Part shown: positions 54,481 through 64,000 of the stretch, in pieces
Position numbering within the stretch: the stretch's first letter is position 1
Layout: every line of letters starts with the position of its first letter
Source: Cohnella herbarum
GTDB taxonomy: Bacteria > Bacillota > Bacilli > Paenibacillales > Paenibacillaceae
Direction of reading: 5' to 3'
Assembly (NCBI RefSeq): GCF_012849095.1
Contig: NZ_CP051680.1
Location: 2,108,001-2,172,000, forward strand
Length of the DNA: 64,000 bases
The notes under the pieces: model-generated
The model's input: only the letters and a program-made list of their open reading frames with translations
Database searches by the model: none
What the model was told of the DNA's origin: nothing
Program-made: the position numbers and the translations under genes

Positions 54481-55488
54481 TCAATTACTCGAAGGTTCCC
54501 CTTCGGCATCCTCGTTAACCGCCAAATCCGCGAACAAGGCATGCACGAATTGGTCCGCGTCGAACTGTTGCAAATCGTCCATTTTTTCGCCAAGTCCGAC
54601 GAACTTGACCGGCAGCGACAGCTCGTTTCGGATTGCGATGACGATTCCGCCTTTTGCAGTGCCGTCTAGCTTAGTCAATACTAACCCTGTGACTCCGCTT
54701 TTCTCTCCGAATAGCTTCGCCTGCTGAAGCGCGTTCTGTCCCGTCGTTGCGTCAAGCACAAGCAACGTCTCATGGGGAGCTCCGGGAATTTCGCGCTGAA
54801 TGACGCGATGAATCTTCGCCAACTCTTCCATCAAATTGGATTTGTTCTGGAGACGGCCGGCCGTGTCGCAGATGAGCACGTCGACATTTTGCCTTTTCGC
54901 CGCTTGAACCGCATCGAACATAACCGCCGCCGGATCGGAGCCCGACTGTTGTTTGATAACGTCTACGCCAACTCTGCCGCCCCACACTTCCAGTTGCTCG
55001 ATCGCGCCCGCGCGGAACGTGTCTCCCGCAGCCAAAAGCACCTTCTTGCCTTGCTGCTTATATCGCCAAGCGAGCTTTCCGATCGTCGTCGTTTTGCCGA
55101 CGCCGTTGACTCCGACGAACAAGATAACCGTTATCCCGTTCGGATTTTCCTTGATCCCGACTTCTTCCTCCGAGCCTTGCAGCATTGCGATAAGCTTCTC
55201 GGACAAAATCGGCTGAAGCTCCGACGGCTGCTCGATCTTGCGTTTTTTCACTTCATCGCGAAGCTCGTCGATCAATCCCATGACCGTATTCACGCCGACG
55301 TCGGCTCCGATCAGGATTTCCTCCAGCTCTTCGAAAAACTCTTCGTCTATTTTCTTGCGGCGCGTGAACAGTTCAGCCACTTTGCCGACGAAAGCATCGC
55401 GAGTTTTCGCCAACCCGTCGCGAAACTTACTCGTTACCGCTTCGGTTTTCGACGCGATGCTTTCTTTAAGCCTCTTGAAAAAACTCAT
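54481..55488 (-). CDS. ftsY: Signal recognition particle receptor FtsY
   Basis: FtsY is the membrane-associated SRP receptor GTPase. From ATG 55488 (GGAGG upstream) it is 335 aa, with N terminus MSFFKRLKESIASK, the N domain FFEELEEILIGADVGV, Walker A GVNGVGKTTTIGKLAW and DTAGRLQNKSNLMEEL. TKLDGTAKGGIVIAI is also present. It follows smc, but seven 51-bp repeats lie between them and the downstream partner ylxM has been displaced by 14 kb. Confidence 0.98.
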   Translation of the reverse strand: MSFFKRLKESIASKTEAVTSKFRDGLAKTRDAFVGKVAELFTRRKKIDEEFFEELEEILIGADVGVNTVMGLIDELRDEVKKRKIEQPSELQPILSEKLIAMLQGSEEEVGIKENPNGITVILFVGVNGVGKTTTIGKLAWRYKQQGKKVLLAAGDTFRAGAIEQLEVWGGRVGVDVIKQQSGSDPAAVMFDAVQAAKRQNVDVLICDTAGRLQNKSNLMEELAKIHRVIQREIPGAPHETLLVLDATTGQNALQQAKLFGEKSGVTGLVLTKLDGTAKGGIVIAIRNELSLPVKFVGLGEKMDDLQQFDADQFVHALFADLAVNEDAEGEPSSN

Positions 55489-55536
55489 GCCCGTTTCCTC
55501 CAACCTATTGCTATTCCAACAAACGACACTTCGCAA

Positions 55537-55890
55537 AAATAACGGTGCTTTTCACCGCTATTCCTCTCTTTGAGCCCATTCTGGAGCAAATAACGGTGTT
55601 TTCCACCGCTATTCCTCACCACGAGCCCATTCTGGAGCAAATAACGGTGTTTTCCACCGCTATTTCTCACCACAAGCTCACTCTGGAGCAAATAACGGTG
55701 TTTTCCACCGCTATTCCTCACAATGAGCCCATTCTGGAGCAATTAACGGTGTTTTCCACCACTATTCCTCACCACGAGCCCATTCTGGAGCAAATAACGG
55801 TGTTTTCCACCGCTATTCCTCACAATGAGCCCATTCTGGAGCAATTAACGGTGTTTTCTACCGTTATTCTTCTCCACGAACCACCCGTCG
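55537..55890. repeat. Seven 51-bp tandem repeats between smc and ftsY
   Basis: Six complete units begin at 55537, 55588, 55639, 55690, 55741 and 55792. A seventh, degenerate unit at 55843 runs to the smc stop. Each unit contains ATAACGGTG-gttttc-CACCGCTAT, a strong hairpin, then a linker ending CCCATTCTGGAGC. Units differ at a few bases. Because 51 is a multiple of three, both strands have open frames, but no gene is likely. The array sits within the rnc-smc-ftsY transcription unit. Confidence 0.95.
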
Positions 55891-55891
55891 C

Positions 55892-58800
55892 TTAAGCTGT
55901 AGCAGTCATCTCTTCAGTGTCTTCAAGCCGCACGGAGACGAGCTTGGATACGCCGCCTTCTTCCATCGTAACCCCGTACAGCACGTCCGCTTCCTCCATC
56001 GTTCCCTTACGGTGGGTAACGACGATGAATTGCGTGGAATCGGAAAACTCGCGCATGTATTGAGCATAACGAGCCACGTTAGCTTCATCCAATGCCGCTT
56101 CTACTTCATCAAGCACGCAGAACGGTACCGGCTTAACGTTAAGGATCGCGAACAACAGCGCGATGGCCGTCAGCGCTCTCTCTCCCCCGGACAACAGTTG
56201 AAGGTTCGTTAGCTTCTTGCCCGGAGGCTGGGCGACGATATCGATCCCGGTATCGAGCGGTCGATCCGGCTCTACCAGAATAAGATCCGCTCGTCCTCCG
56301 CCGAACATACGGGAGAATACGACGACGAAATGCTTGCGTATCTCCTCGAACGTCGTGCGGAAACGCTTCGACATCTCGTCGTCCATCTCGCGAATGATGC
56401 CGTGCAGCTTCGTCTTCGCCTCGATCAGGTCATTCTCCTGCTCGGACAAGAAGTGGAAACGCTCGTAAACGCGTTTGTACTCCTCTATCGCTCCTAAGTT
56501 CACGTCTCCGAGCGAAGATATTTTCCGTTTCATGTCGCGGACTTCGTTCTGCGTACTAACGATGTCTTCCGGAACCGGATACCGCTCCTTCGCAAGCTCG
56601 AAGCCGATCTCGTATTCCTCGGTCAACTTCCGCAACAGGTTGTCGAGCTCGACATCCATTCGGTTGACCGCGATCTCCGCTTGACGCAAACCTTCTTCGA
56701 CGGTTCTCAGCTTAGCCCGCTGATCCTTCGTCTCGCCTTCTTTAAGTTCCAGTTCCCGTTGCTTCTCCGCGCGGTCCGCGCGTTTGAACTCGAGATTTTC
56801 TGTGAATTGCTTCTTCTGGATCCGAAGCTCGTTCAATCGTTCCCTATGCTCAACGGACTCTTCCAACGTACGCGCCGATTCCGCTTCATTGTGTTCAAGA
56901 GACTCTTTGAGCTGTTTTCTCTCCGCCGTTAAGCGCGATATTTCGGCTCTCTGACGGTTGGACTGCTCATCCAAGGCGCTGCGAGATTGTTCAATCCGAG
57001 CGATAGACACTTTCAGCTCGGTCAGCATCGCCTGAAGCTCTTCCTTCGCGGATGCGCTCTTGCGCCGCAGCTCCTCGGCCTCTTGAATCCGGCTTTGGAT
57101 GCGTTTCTCCTCTTCGGTAAGGGCGGCGAGCCTTGCTTCGGCTTCTTCCTTGCTGGAATTCAGCCCTCCCGCTTCCGCGTCGAAAGCCGCTTTCTCGCTT
57201 TGCAGCTCCGCCTTCTGTTCCTCTAACAGCTTCTCGTCCTGCAGCAATTGGGTTAACTCCCCCGCCGCTTGCTGCTCGTTTAGCCTCTCTTGCTCCCCGG
57301 CGTTTCGAAGCTGCTCTATGTTCTGTCCGACTTGGGCCAGCTCTTTCTTCAAGTCATCGGCTTCCGCTTTCGAGCGTTCTCTCGCCGTTTCCGCTTCCTT
57401 GATCTCGCGCTCCAGCTCTTCCAGCTGGCGCTGTCGCCCGAGCAAGCTGGAGGATTTCTTCTGCAGGCTACCGCCCGTCATCGAACCTCCGGCATTAACG
57501 ATGTCTCCGTCGCGCGTGACGACGCGGAACCGGTACTGCAACCTTGAAGCGATCCGGTTCGCAAGTTCCAAGTTCTCTGCGATAAGCACGTTGCCGAGCA
57601 TGCTGCTCACGATCGCCGAATATTTCGGTTCGGAGCCGACAAGCTCTGCTGCGATACCGATGAAACCTTCGGCCTGTTCAAGCGTGCGACGATCGCTATC
57701 CGACATATTTCTGGCTCGAATGACGTCTAGTGGCAAGAACGTCGCGCGGCCCGATTGTCTTTGCTTCAAGTATGCGATCGCGGTCCGCGAGCTTTTCTCG
57801 TCTTCCATGACGATATGCTGCAAAGCCGCTCCTAATGCGGTTTCGATCGCGACTTCCAAATGCCCCGGCACGCTGATCAACTCGGCTACGGCACCGTGCA
57901 CGCCATGGAGAGAACCGCGTTTCGAGGCTTTAAGCACTTCGCGAACGCCGTGCTGGAAGCCGTCGTAATCGTTCTGCAGCTCTTTAATCGTGTCCCTACG
58001 GGATACAAGGGCTTCCTTCTTCTGTTCGAACCGGCGCACCGCCGCTTGCGATTCCTCGAGTTTGCGCTGCACCTCGCCCGATCTAGCCCCTTCCGCGACG
58101 TAACGGTCGCGTACTTCGGTCAGCGCGCGGGTAACTGCGGCAACCCGCTCTTCAAGCAATGCGCGCTTGGCTTGCAGCCCGTCCATTTGCTCGCGCCACT
58201 TCGTTTCCTCTTCGGCGATCCGGGCCACGCGCCGTTCCAACACTTCGCGTTGGCCTTCGCCGTAACGGATGTCGTTACGCGCCTGAGCCATCGCGTTTAA
58301 CGTATCGAACAGATCGGCTTTCAGCCGCTCCTCGACTTCCGTGCTCCCGTCCGCCAGAGCTAATCTATCCTCTTCGTCCGCCAGCTTAGCGGACAATTCC
58401 ACCAACTCCGACTCCAATTGGGCACGCTTGGTTTTTAGTACCGCCTCTTCCGCGGTCGCTTGCTCGAACCGCTCTTCCGCCGAAGCGAGAGACTGCCGCA
58501 ATCCTTCGCGCGTCCGTTCCAAATGCCCGCTACGCTCGTTAAGCAATTCCACGTAACCTTCGGATTTCTCGGTTTCTTCGCTGCAACGAAGCAGTTCATC
58601 CTGAAGTCTCTCGAGATGCTCTTCCAATTGGACGAGCGTTTGCCGTTCTTCTTCCAAGATCGCATCGTGCTTGCTGACGAACGTCGATAATCCAAGCTGC
58701 TCGTCGCGAAGAGCCGTCAGTTTCTCGTTCGTTTGCGTCCAATTCGTATGAACGCCTTCAATCTGATGAACGTATAGCGCGATTTCTTTGTTTTTCAATT

Positions 58801-59461
58801 CGTCTTTTAACGTTTTGTACAATTCGGCTTTCTCGGACTGCTCCTTCAGAGGCTCGATCTGACCTTTAAGCTCGCTGACAAGATCGTGAATCCGAATCAG
58901 GTTGTTCTCGGTATCTTCGAGCTTCTTCTGAGCTTCCTTTTTCCGACTCTTGTACTTTACGATTCCGGAAGCCTCTTCAAATATTCCTCTGCGATCCTCG
59001 GAACGCGTACTCAAAATCTCTTCGATGCGGCCTTGTCCGATAATCGAATAGGCTTCCCTGCCGATCCCCGTGTCCATGAACAGTTCCGTAATGTCCTTCA
59101 GACGGCAAGGCTGCTTGTTGATTAAATATTCGCTGTCTCCGTTCCGATGAACCCTGCGGGTAACCGTAACCTCGCTGAAGTCCAAGGGCAACGCCTTGTC
59201 CATATTGTCAAGCGTCAAAGATACCTCGCCGAAGTTAACCGCTTTACGGGTATCGCTTCCGGCAAAAATAACATCCTGCATGTTGCCGCCGCGAAGCGAT
59301 TTCGCGCTTTGTTCGCCGAGTACCCAGCGGATGCCGTCCGAGATGTTGCTTTTACCGCTGCCGTTCGGTCCGACGACCGCCGTAATGCCGCGTACGAATT
59401 CCAACTCGGTGCGATCCGCGAACGACTTAAACCCAGCCAGCTCGATTCTTTTCAAAAACAT
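55892..59461 (-). CDS. smc: Chromosome segregation protein SMC
   Basis: SMC forms the condensin ring with ScpA and ScpB. The 1189-aa protein has Walker A GPNGSGKSNI at residues 31-40, a Q-loop region and a long first coiled coil. A hinge lies at about 515-670 (HGVHGAVAELISVPGHLEVA, GGSMTGGSLQKKSSSLLG), followed by the second coiled coil. The signature LLSGGERALTAIALLFAI is near 1088 and Walker B CVLDEVEAALDEAN near 1115. Its length is typical. It follows rnc by 30 bp with a GAGGAG site. Confidence 0.98.
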   Translation of the reverse strand: MFLKRIELAGFKSFADRTELEFVRGITAVVGPNGSGKSNISDGIRWVLGEQSAKSLRGGNMQDVIFAGSDTRKAVNFGEVSLTLDNMDKALPLDFSEVTVTRRVHRNGDSEYLINKQPCRLKDITELFMDTGIGREAYSIIGQGRIEEILSTRSEDRRGIFEEASGIVKYKSRKKEAQKKLEDTENNLIRIHDLVSELKGQIEPLKEQSEKAELYKTLKDELKNKEIALYVHQIEGVHTNWTQTNEKLTALRDEQLGLSTFVSKHDAILEEERQTLVQLEEHLERLQDELLRCSEETEKSEGYVELLNERSGHLERTREGLRQSLASAEERFEQATAEEAVLKTKRAQLESELVELSAKLADEEDRLALADGSTEVEERLKADLFDTLNAMAQARNDIRYGEGQREVLERRVARIAEEETKWREQMDGLQAKRALLEERVAAVTRALTEVRDRYVAEGARSGEVQRKLEESQAAVRRFEQKKEALVSRRDTIKELQNDYDGFQHGVREVLKASKRGSLHGVHGAVAELISVPGHLEVAIETALGAALQHIVMEDEKSSRTAIAYLKQRQSGRATFLPLDVIRARNMSDSDRRTLEQAEGFIGIAAELVGSEPKYSAIVSSMLGNVLIAENLELANRIASRLQYRFRVVTRDGDIVNAGGSMTGGSLQKKSSSLLGRQRQLEELEREIKEAETARERSKAEADDLKKELAQVGQNIEQLRNAGEQERLNEQQAAGELTQLLQDEKLLEEQKAELQSEKAAFDAEAGGLNSSKEEAEARLAALTEEEKRIQSRIQEAEELRRKSASAKEELQAMLTELKVSIARIEQSRSALDEQSNRQRAEISRLTAERKQLKESLEHNEAESARTLEESVEHRERLNELRIQKKQFTENLEFKRADRAEKQRELELKEGETKDQRAKLRTVEEGLRQAEIAVNRMDVELDNLLRKLTEEYEIGFELAKERYPVPEDIVSTQNEVRDMKRKISSLGDVNLGAIEEYKRVYERFHFLSEQENDLIEAKTKLHGIIREMDDEMSKRFRTTFEEIRKHFVVVFSRMFGGGRADLILVEPDRPLDTGIDIVAQPPGKKLTNLQLLSGGERALTAIALLFAILNVKPVPFCVLDEVEAALDEANVARYAQYMREFSDSTQFIVVTHRKGTMEEADVLYGVTMEEGGVSKLVSVRLEDTEEMTATA

Positions 59462-59491
59462 AAGGATAATTACTCCTCTCGAGTCAATCGG

Positions 59492-60193
59492 TTACCCGGG
59501 ATACTGTTTCGCAAACGCGGTAAGCGCTTGAGAGGCGGCTTGCTGCTCCGCTTCTTTCTTCGAACGCCCGATCCCCTTGCCTAAACGCTGCTTGCCGATG
59601 GACACGACGGAGACGAATTCCCGATCGTGCGCGGGGCCTCGTTCTTCTATGATCCGGTAATCCAGAGCGCCCATAGACAACTGTTGAACCTTCTCTTGAA
59701 GCTCCGTTTTATAGTCTTTCAGCGGAGCTTGACCGTCGCGAGATAACTGAGAGAAAAGATGACGCTCCAGAAAATCCCGAACGGCATCCAACCCTTGATC
59801 CAAATAAAGCGCGCCCAAGAAAGCTTCGAACGCGTCCGCGAGCAAGGAAGGCCGAGTCCGGCCTCCCGTTTGCTCCTCCCCTTTGCCGAGCAGCACGACC
59901 TGCCCGAATTCGAGCGCCTCGGCAAAACGGACAAGCGATGGTTCGCAGACGATACTCGCCCGCAAACGGGTCATTTCCCCTTCCGGAGAATCCGGGTAGA
60001 GGCGATACAAATATTCGGATACCGTCAACTGAAGTACGGCGTCCCCGAGAAATTCCAACCGCTCGTTATCCGCGATTCGCGCTCCTCGTTGTTCATTCAC
60101 GTAAGAAGTATGCGTGAACGCTTGCTTTAACAGCCCGGAATTGCGAAATTTAAGATTTACGCGTTCCTGCAGTTGCTGAAAACCTTCCTTCAC
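59492..60193 (-). CDS. rnc: Ribonuclease III
   Basis: RNase III cuts double-stranded RNA, including rRNA precursors and SRP RNA. The 233-aa protein has the nuclease signature NERLEFLGDAVLQL (residues 43-56) and a DAFEAFLGALYLDQG motif. A C-terminal double-stranded RNA-binding domain follows (DYKTELQEKVQQLSMG ... KKEAEQQAASQAL). The GTG start has GAGGTG upstream. Confidence 0.97.
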   Translation of the reverse strand: MKEGFQQLQERVNLKFRNSGLLKQAFTHTSYVNEQRGARIADNERLEFLGDAVLQLTVSEYLYRLYPDSPEGEMTRLRASIVCEPSLVRFAEALEFGQVVLLGKGEEQTGGRTRPSLLADAFEAFLGALYLDQGLDAVRDFLERHLFSQLSRDGQAPLKDYKTELQEKVQQLSMGALDYRIIEERGPAHDREFVSVVSIGKQRLGKGIGRSKKEAEQQAASQALTAFAKQYPG

Positions 60194-60217
60194 GATCCTT
60201 CACCTCATCTGCACCAC

Positions 60218-60257
60218 ATAAACAATCGACGCAGGCAGCATTTGCCGCCTGCGTCGA
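60218..60257 (-). terminator. Probable terminator after fabF
   Basis: TCGACGCAGGC and GCCTGCGTCGA (60226-60257) form a perfect 11-bp stem, followed on the minus strand by TTGTTTATG. The T tract is interrupted, so some readthrough into rnc is possible. Confidence 0.6.
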
Positions 60258-60304
60258 CGTTCACGCGCTTATTAGGTTTCGTATGATTGGCCTAATATCG
60301 TTCA

Positions 60305-61543
60305 TTAAGCTTCGTATTTACGCATGATGATCGTTGCGTTATGGCCGCCGAATCCGAAGGAGTTCGACAAGGCCACTTTCACATCCGCCTCACGCGGTTT
60401 ATTCGGTACGTAATCCAAATCAAGCTCCGGATCTTGGTTATCGAGATTGGCCGTCGGAGGGATAACCCCGTTCTTCAACGTCAATCCGAGAATAACCGCC
60501 TCGACGCCGCCGGCCGCGCCGAGCAAATGTCCTGTCATCGACTTGGTCGAACTAACCGCAAGCTTATAAGCATAATCTCCGAAAGTGCTTTTGATTGCGG
60601 TCGTTTCGGATTTGTCGCCGATGCCCGTCGAAGTTCCGTGAGCATTGATATATTGGATTTCTTCCGGAGCGATTCCGGCGTCTTTAATCGCTTTCTTCAT
60701 GCAACGAGCCGCTCCGTCCGGATCCGGATCGGTCATGTGATGGGCGTCTCCGCTCATTCCGTAACCGATGATCTCGGCGTAGATATGCGCGCCTCTTGCC
60801 TTAGCGTGCTCAAGAGACTCTAGAATAAGAACTCCCGCGCCTTCGCCCATAACGAACCCGTCGCGATCGACGTCAAACGGACGGCTTGCTTTCTCGGGCT
60901 CTTCGTTGCGCGTGCTCATCGCTCTCATCGCGCAGAAACCCGCCATGCCGATCGGACGAATCGTTGCTTCCGCTCCGCCGCAGATCATAACGTCCGCGTC
61001 TCCGCGTTGGATCATTTTGAAGCTATCGCCGATAGAGTGCGTTCCGGTAGCGCAAGCCGATACGGCCGCGGAGTTCGGACCTTTGGCGCCCGTGCTCATC
61101 GAAACTTGGCCGCTGGCCATGTTCGCGATCATCATCGGGATAAAGAACGGACTCACTCGACGAGGTCCCTTCTCCATCAGAATCGTATGCTGATCTTCCC
61201 ATGTGCCTAAACCGCCGATTCCCGAACCTACGATTACGCCTACCCGCTCCGCATCCGCGTTTTCGCCGATGACGAGCTTCGAGTCTTCGAGAGCAAGCTT
61301 GCTGGCCGCAACGCCGAATTGCACGAAACGGTCCATCTTGCGGGATTCTTTCTTATCGATATATACGCCAGGATCGAAATCCTTGATTTCTGCGGCAATC
61401 TTCGTTGTATATTCGGTTGTATCGAATGCTTCTATTAAGCTTATGCCTGATTTGCCGTTCAACAGATTGTTCCAGAACGTGGGCAAATCGGAGCCAAGGG
61501 ACGTTACCACGCCCATGCCTGTAACGACAACGCGTTGTGTCAA
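60305..61543 (-). CDS. fabF: 3-oxoacyl-[acyl-carrier-protein] synthase II
   Basis: FabF elongates fatty acyl-ACP chains with malonyl-ACP. The 412-aa thiolase-fold enzyme has catalytic Cys164 ([14 protein letters not shown]) and histidines in [11 protein letters not shown] and [14 protein letters not shown]. It ends [19 protein letters not shown]. The start is TTG with GAGGTG about 8 nt upstream; an ATG just upstream is out of frame. It follows acpP. Confidence 0.98.
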   Translation of the reverse strand: MTQRVVVTGMGVVTSLGSDLPTFWNNLLNGKSGISLIEAFDTTEYTTKIAAEIKDFDPGVYIDKKESRKMDRFVQFGVAASKLALEDSKLVIGENADAERVGVIVGSGIGGLGTWEDQHTILMEKGPRRVSPFFIPMMIANMASGQVSMSTGAKGPNSAAVSACATGTHSIGDSFKMIQRGDADVMICGGAEATIRPIGMAGFCAMRAMSTRNEEPEKASRPFDVDRDGFVMGEGAGVLILESLEHAKARGAHIYAEIIGYGMSGDAHHMTDPDPDGAARCMKKAIKDAGIAPEEIQYINAHGTSTGIGDKSETTAIKSTFGDYAYKLAVSSTKSMTGHLLGAAGGVEAVILGLTLKNGVIPPTANLDNQDPELDLDYVPNKPREADVKVALSNSFGFGGHNATIIMRKYEA

Positions 61544-61613
61544 AACCCATTCACCTCTTCAGGGTAATTCTATCTACGCTCCCGAGTGTGAAGCGGTGCT
61601 TAAATGTGCAGAA

Positions 61614-61634
61614 GTCCCGTCGCGATAACGGGAC
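61614..61634 (-). other. Stem-loop between acpP and fabF
   Basis: GTCCCGT and ACGGGAC form a perfect 7-bp stem with a 7-nt loop, 12 bp after the acpP stop and without a T tract. It may protect or process the abundant acpP message. Confidence 0.45.
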
Positions 61635-61645
61635 CCGGTCGATCA

Positions 61646-61879
61646 TTACGCATGAGATTGTATGTATTTAACGACTTCTCCCACGGTTGTGATCTTCTCT
61701 GCATCCTCGTCTGAAATCTCCAAGTCGAATTCGTCTTCGAGTTCCATAACGAGTTCTACCACATCGAGAGAGTCAGCGCCTAAGTCGTCTTTGAAGGATG
61801 CTTCGGCTGTTACCTCTGCCTCTTCAACACCTAGGCGTTCGATAACGATGCGTTTTACACGTTCTTGTACATCGGACAT
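61646..61879 (-). CDS. acpP: Acyl carrier protein
   Basis: ACP carries growing fatty acids on a phosphopantetheine arm attached to Ser37 in [13 protein letters not shown]. From ATG 61879 (GGGAGG 8 nt upstream) it is 77 aa and very acidic, as expected. It lies between fabG and fabF. Confidence 0.98.
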   Translation of the reverse strand: MSDVQERVKRIVIERLGVEEAEVTAEASFKDDLGADSLDVVELVMELEDEFDLEISDEDAEKITTVGEVVKYIQSHA

Positions 61880-61929
61880 CCGGTTCACCTCCCTTAACGT
61901 ATTATACGTGAATCATGGACAAAAAGCCA

Positions 61930-62682
61930 CTACATATACATTCCGCCATCGACGTGTATCGTTTGGCCGGTCATGTAGGAAGCCGCATCCGAGGCTAGAT
62001 AAACGACGGCCGACGCGATGTCCCCGGGACGGCCCATCCGACCGATCGGAATTTCGCCAAGCAATTTCTCCCTGTACTCTGCAGGAAGCTTGTCGGTCAT
62101 ATCCGATTCGATAAAACCCGGGGCAACGGCGTTAACCGTGATTCCCCTGGATGCCAATTCCTTGGCCGCGGACTTCGTCAGCCCGATAACGCCCGCCTTC
62201 GCCGCGACATAGTTAGCTTGACCGGCATTGCCGAGCACGCCTACGACAGACGAGATATTGATAATGCGGCCGGAACGCTGCTTCATCATCGAACGGGTTA
62301 CGGCCTTTAGTCCGTTGAATACGCCCTTCAGGTTCGTCTCGATGACTTCGTCGAATTCCGATTCCTTCATTCTCATAATCAAGTTATCCCTCGTAATGCC
62401 CGCGTTATTCACGAGGATGTCCAATTTACCGAAAGATTCCAGTACCGTGGACACCATTTCGTCGAACTCCGCGGCCTTGCCGACGTTCGCTTTGATCATG
62501 ATCGCCTTGCGGCCCAACGCCTCTACCGCTTTGACGGTTTCCGCGGCAGCCGCTTCGCTTCCGGAATAGTTGATCGCCACGTCCGCGCCCGCTTCCGCAA
62601 GCGCGATCGCGATCGAACGACCGATTCCTCTGGAAGCTCCGGTCACAAGCGCGCTCTTGCCGTTCAAATCCCATTTCGTCAT
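61930..62682 (-). CDS. fabG: 3-oxoacyl-[acyl-carrier-protein] reductase
   Basis: FabG is the NADPH-dependent reductase of the fatty acid cycle. From ATG 62682 it is 250 aa with the Rossmann motif [12 protein letters not shown], and the catalytic Ser145, Tyr158 and Lys162 (ISSVVG, YVAAK). It ends [13 protein letters not shown]. An in-frame upstream extension would overlap fabD and is not needed. It lies 40 bp after fabD. Confidence 0.97.
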   Translation of the reverse strand: MTKWDLNGKSALVTGASRGIGRSIAIALAEAGADVAINYSGSEAAAAETVKAVEALGRKAIMIKANVGKAAEFDEMVSTVLESFGKLDILVNNAGITRDNLIMRMKESEFDEVIETNLKGVFNGLKAVTRSMMKQRSGRIINISSVVGVLGNAGQANYVAAKAGVIGLTKSAAKELASRGITVNAVAPGFIESDMTDKLPAEYREKLLGEIPIGRMGRPGDIASAVVYLASDAASYMTGQTIHVDGGMYM

Positions 62683-62722
62683 AAATCCGGTCACCCTCCC
62701 GTACATTGTCGCTGTTTCAGCT

Positions 62723-63649
62723 TCATTGTGCAACTGCCGTTGCCGCCGCCGCGCTGTTGATCGAAATCACCTGCACGGATTTGTCGATCTTCTTGATCAA
62801 GCCGGCAAGCACCGTTCCGGAACCGATCTCGACGAACGTATCGACGCCTTGGCCGATCAAGAACTTGATCGTATCCTCCCATTGAACGGGAGAAACGACT
62901 TGTTGCACGAGCAATTCGCGAAGTTCATCGCCCGACGTTACCGGCTTTGCGTGAACGTTAGCGATGACGGGAACTTGCGCGGAACGAAACTCCGCTTTCG
63001 CAAGTTCTCCCGCGAGCTTGTCCGCCGCGGGTTGCATGAGCGAGGAGTGAAACGGTCCGCTGACGTCCAGCGGAATGACCCGCTTGGCACCGGCTTCTTT
63101 CCCTCTCTCGCCAACGGCGGCGACGCCTTCGGCGGAACCGGACACGACGATCTGACCGGGACAGTTCACGTTGGCAAGCTCGACGATGTCGCCGGTGGCG
63201 GTTATCGTCGAGCAAAGCGATTGCAACTGCTCGCGTTCGGCTCCCAATACGGCCGCCATTGCGCCTTGACCGCTCGGTACCGCTTGCTCCATGAATTGAC
63301 CGCGCGCCCGCACTAGCCGAACGGCATCGCCGAAATCCAGTACGCCGGCCGCAACGAGAGCGCTGTATTCACCCAAAGAATGTCCGGCTACGTAATCCGG
63401 CTTCACGTTTTGCGATTTGTACGTTTCCAGCAATGCGATGCTCGTCGCCAGCAGCGCGGGCTGCGTATTCGCGGTCTGACGCAATTCGTCGTCAGGCCCT
63501 TCGAACGCTAGCTTCGATATCGGAAATCCGAGCGCGGCATCCGCCTGATCGAAGATCGCGCGCGCCTTCGCGTTACTCTCGTAAGCATCCTTTCCCATCC
63601 CGACCGCTTGCGCGCCTTGTCCGGGAAATACATATGCGATTTTACCCAA
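62723..63649 (-). CDS. fabD: Malonyl-CoA:ACP transacylase
   Basis: FabD loads malonyl units onto ACP. The 308-aa protein has [14 protein letters not shown] at the start, the catalytic serine in [16 protein letters not shown] (Ser91) and the histidine in [22 protein letters not shown] lies near the end. The start is a TTG with AGGAGG 7 nt upstream. It follows fabH. Confidence 0.97.
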   Translation of the reverse strand: MGKIAYVFPGQGAQAVGMGKDAYESNAKARAIFDQADAALGFPISKLAFEGPDDELRQTANTQPALLATSIALLETYKSQNVKPDYVAGHSLGEYSALVAAGVLDFGDAVRLVRARGQFMEQAVPSGQGAMAAVLGAEREQLQSLCSTITATGDIVELANVNCPGQIVVSGSAEGVAAVGERGKEAGAKRVIPLDVSGPFHSSLMQPAADKLAGELAKAEFRSAQVPVIANVHAKPVTSGDELRELLVQQVVSPVQWEDTIKFLIGQGVDTFVEIGSGTVLAGLIKKIDKSVQVISINSAAAATAVAQ

Positions 63650-63667
63650 AGTGATTCCTCCTCAACC

Positions 63668-64000
63668 TTACCAGATCAGAACAGACGCGCCCCAGGTCAA
63701 TCCGCCGCCGAATCCGACGAGCACGAGGCAGTCGCCTTCTTTGACCCTTCCTTGCTCGACTGCCTCGGCAAGAGCAAGCGGAATGGATGCGGCGGATACG
63801 TTGCCGTACTTGTCCAAATTAATCATCGCCTTATCCTCGGATAAGTCCAGTCTTTCCAGCGCGGATTGAATGATGCGAATATTCGCTTGATGAGGGATCA
63901 GAAGATCGATATCCGACTTTTCGTAACCCGCACTCGCAAGCGCTTCTTCCGCGGAGTTCCCCATGATCCTAACGGCGAACTTGAATACGTCCCGGCCGTT
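63668..64000 (-). CDS. fabH: 3-oxoacyl-[acyl-carrier-protein] synthase III, C-terminal part (runs off window)
   Basis: FabH starts fatty acid synthesis by condensing acyl-CoA with malonyl-ACP. Only the last 110 codons are in the window, beginning [20 protein letters not shown]. The catalytic histidine and asparagine are visible in [12 protein letters not shown] and [15 protein letters not shown], and [15 protein letters not shown] is the usual end. The active-site cysteine lies outside the window. Confidence 0.95.
   Translation of the reverse strand, partial: NGRDVFKFAVRIMGNSAEEALASAGYEKSDIDLLIPHQANIRIIQSALERLDLSEDKAMINLDKYGNVSAASIPLALAEAVEQGRVKEGDCLVLVGFGGGLTWGASVLIW

Noticed and set aside
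55537..55890. CRISPR-like array
   Set aside because: Units are directly adjacent with no unique spacers of constant length, the palindromic core is too long, and no cas genes are near.
55485..55895. Open frames on both strands through the 51-bp repeats, encoding 17-residue repeats
   Set aside because: 51 bp is divisible by three, so frames stay open by arithmetic. There is no ribosome site and no known repeat-protein family fits.
57099..57968. 289-codon Ser/Ala-rich frame antisense to smc
   Set aside because: Its composition is that of an antisense shadow of a high-GC coding strand; smc is intact on the other strand.

Overview
The window looks like a chromosome segment from a spore-forming Firmicute of the Paenibacillaceae (Paenibacillus or Cohnella type). 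The evidence is the conserved Bacillales gene order, strong AGGAGG-type ribosome binding sites, frequent GTG and TTG starts, AT-rich terminators and a GC content of roughly one half. Genus is an inference. Almost all genes lie on the minus strand, so transcription runs from high to low coordinates.

Read in the direction of transcription, the backbone is fabH(partial)-fabD-fabG-acpP-fabF-rnc-smc-ftsY | ylxM-ffh-rpsP-khpA-rimM-trmD-rplS-lepB-rbgA | rnhB-fliK-like-flhB-like-yraN | sucC-sucD-dprA-topA-trmFO-hslV-hslU-codY-flgB-flgC-fliE-fliF-fliG-fliH(partial). This is the Bacillus subtilis order, interrupted at three places (the bars). xerC (codV) is absent from its usual place between trmFO and hslV.

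Insertion 1 (about 15.1-23.0 kb) holds a ComM/YifB-type AAA+ gene and a carbohydrate ABC importer without an ATPase, both on the plus strand, then a YwaC-type alarmone synthetase and hflK-hflC on the minus strand. Insertion 2 (about 26.5-33.9 kb) holds short-period repeats, an apparently intact group II intron with a reverse transcriptase, a three-gene cassette (DUF4166, SRPBCC-DoxX, DCC thiol oxidoreductase) and a two-component system. Insertion 3 (about 40.2-54.4 kb) separates ylxM from ftsY. It holds an Rpn-family nuclease and a tightly overlapping purine-degradation operon: pucR, a frameshifted deaminase, xdhC/pucA, pucB, pucC, pucD, pucE, uraD, uricase, pucM, pucF and pucG. Together these would take guanine or xanthine through urate to ureidoglycine and oxalurate, but no allantoinase is encoded here.

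The most unusual signals are non-coding. (i) Several tandem arrays with a period of about 50-51 bp and palindromic cores lie at 26.8 kb, at 27.35/29.4 kb flanking the intron, and at 55.5 kb as seven copies between smc and ftsY. (ii) A perfect (AAC)19 microsatellite lies just after yraN. (iii) Three 40-bp repeats at 31.8 kb appear to copy the 3' end of a response-regulator gene. (iv) A two-state terminator leader overlaps the ribosome binding site of the comM-like gene. No tRNA, rRNA, CRISPR array or prophage was seen.
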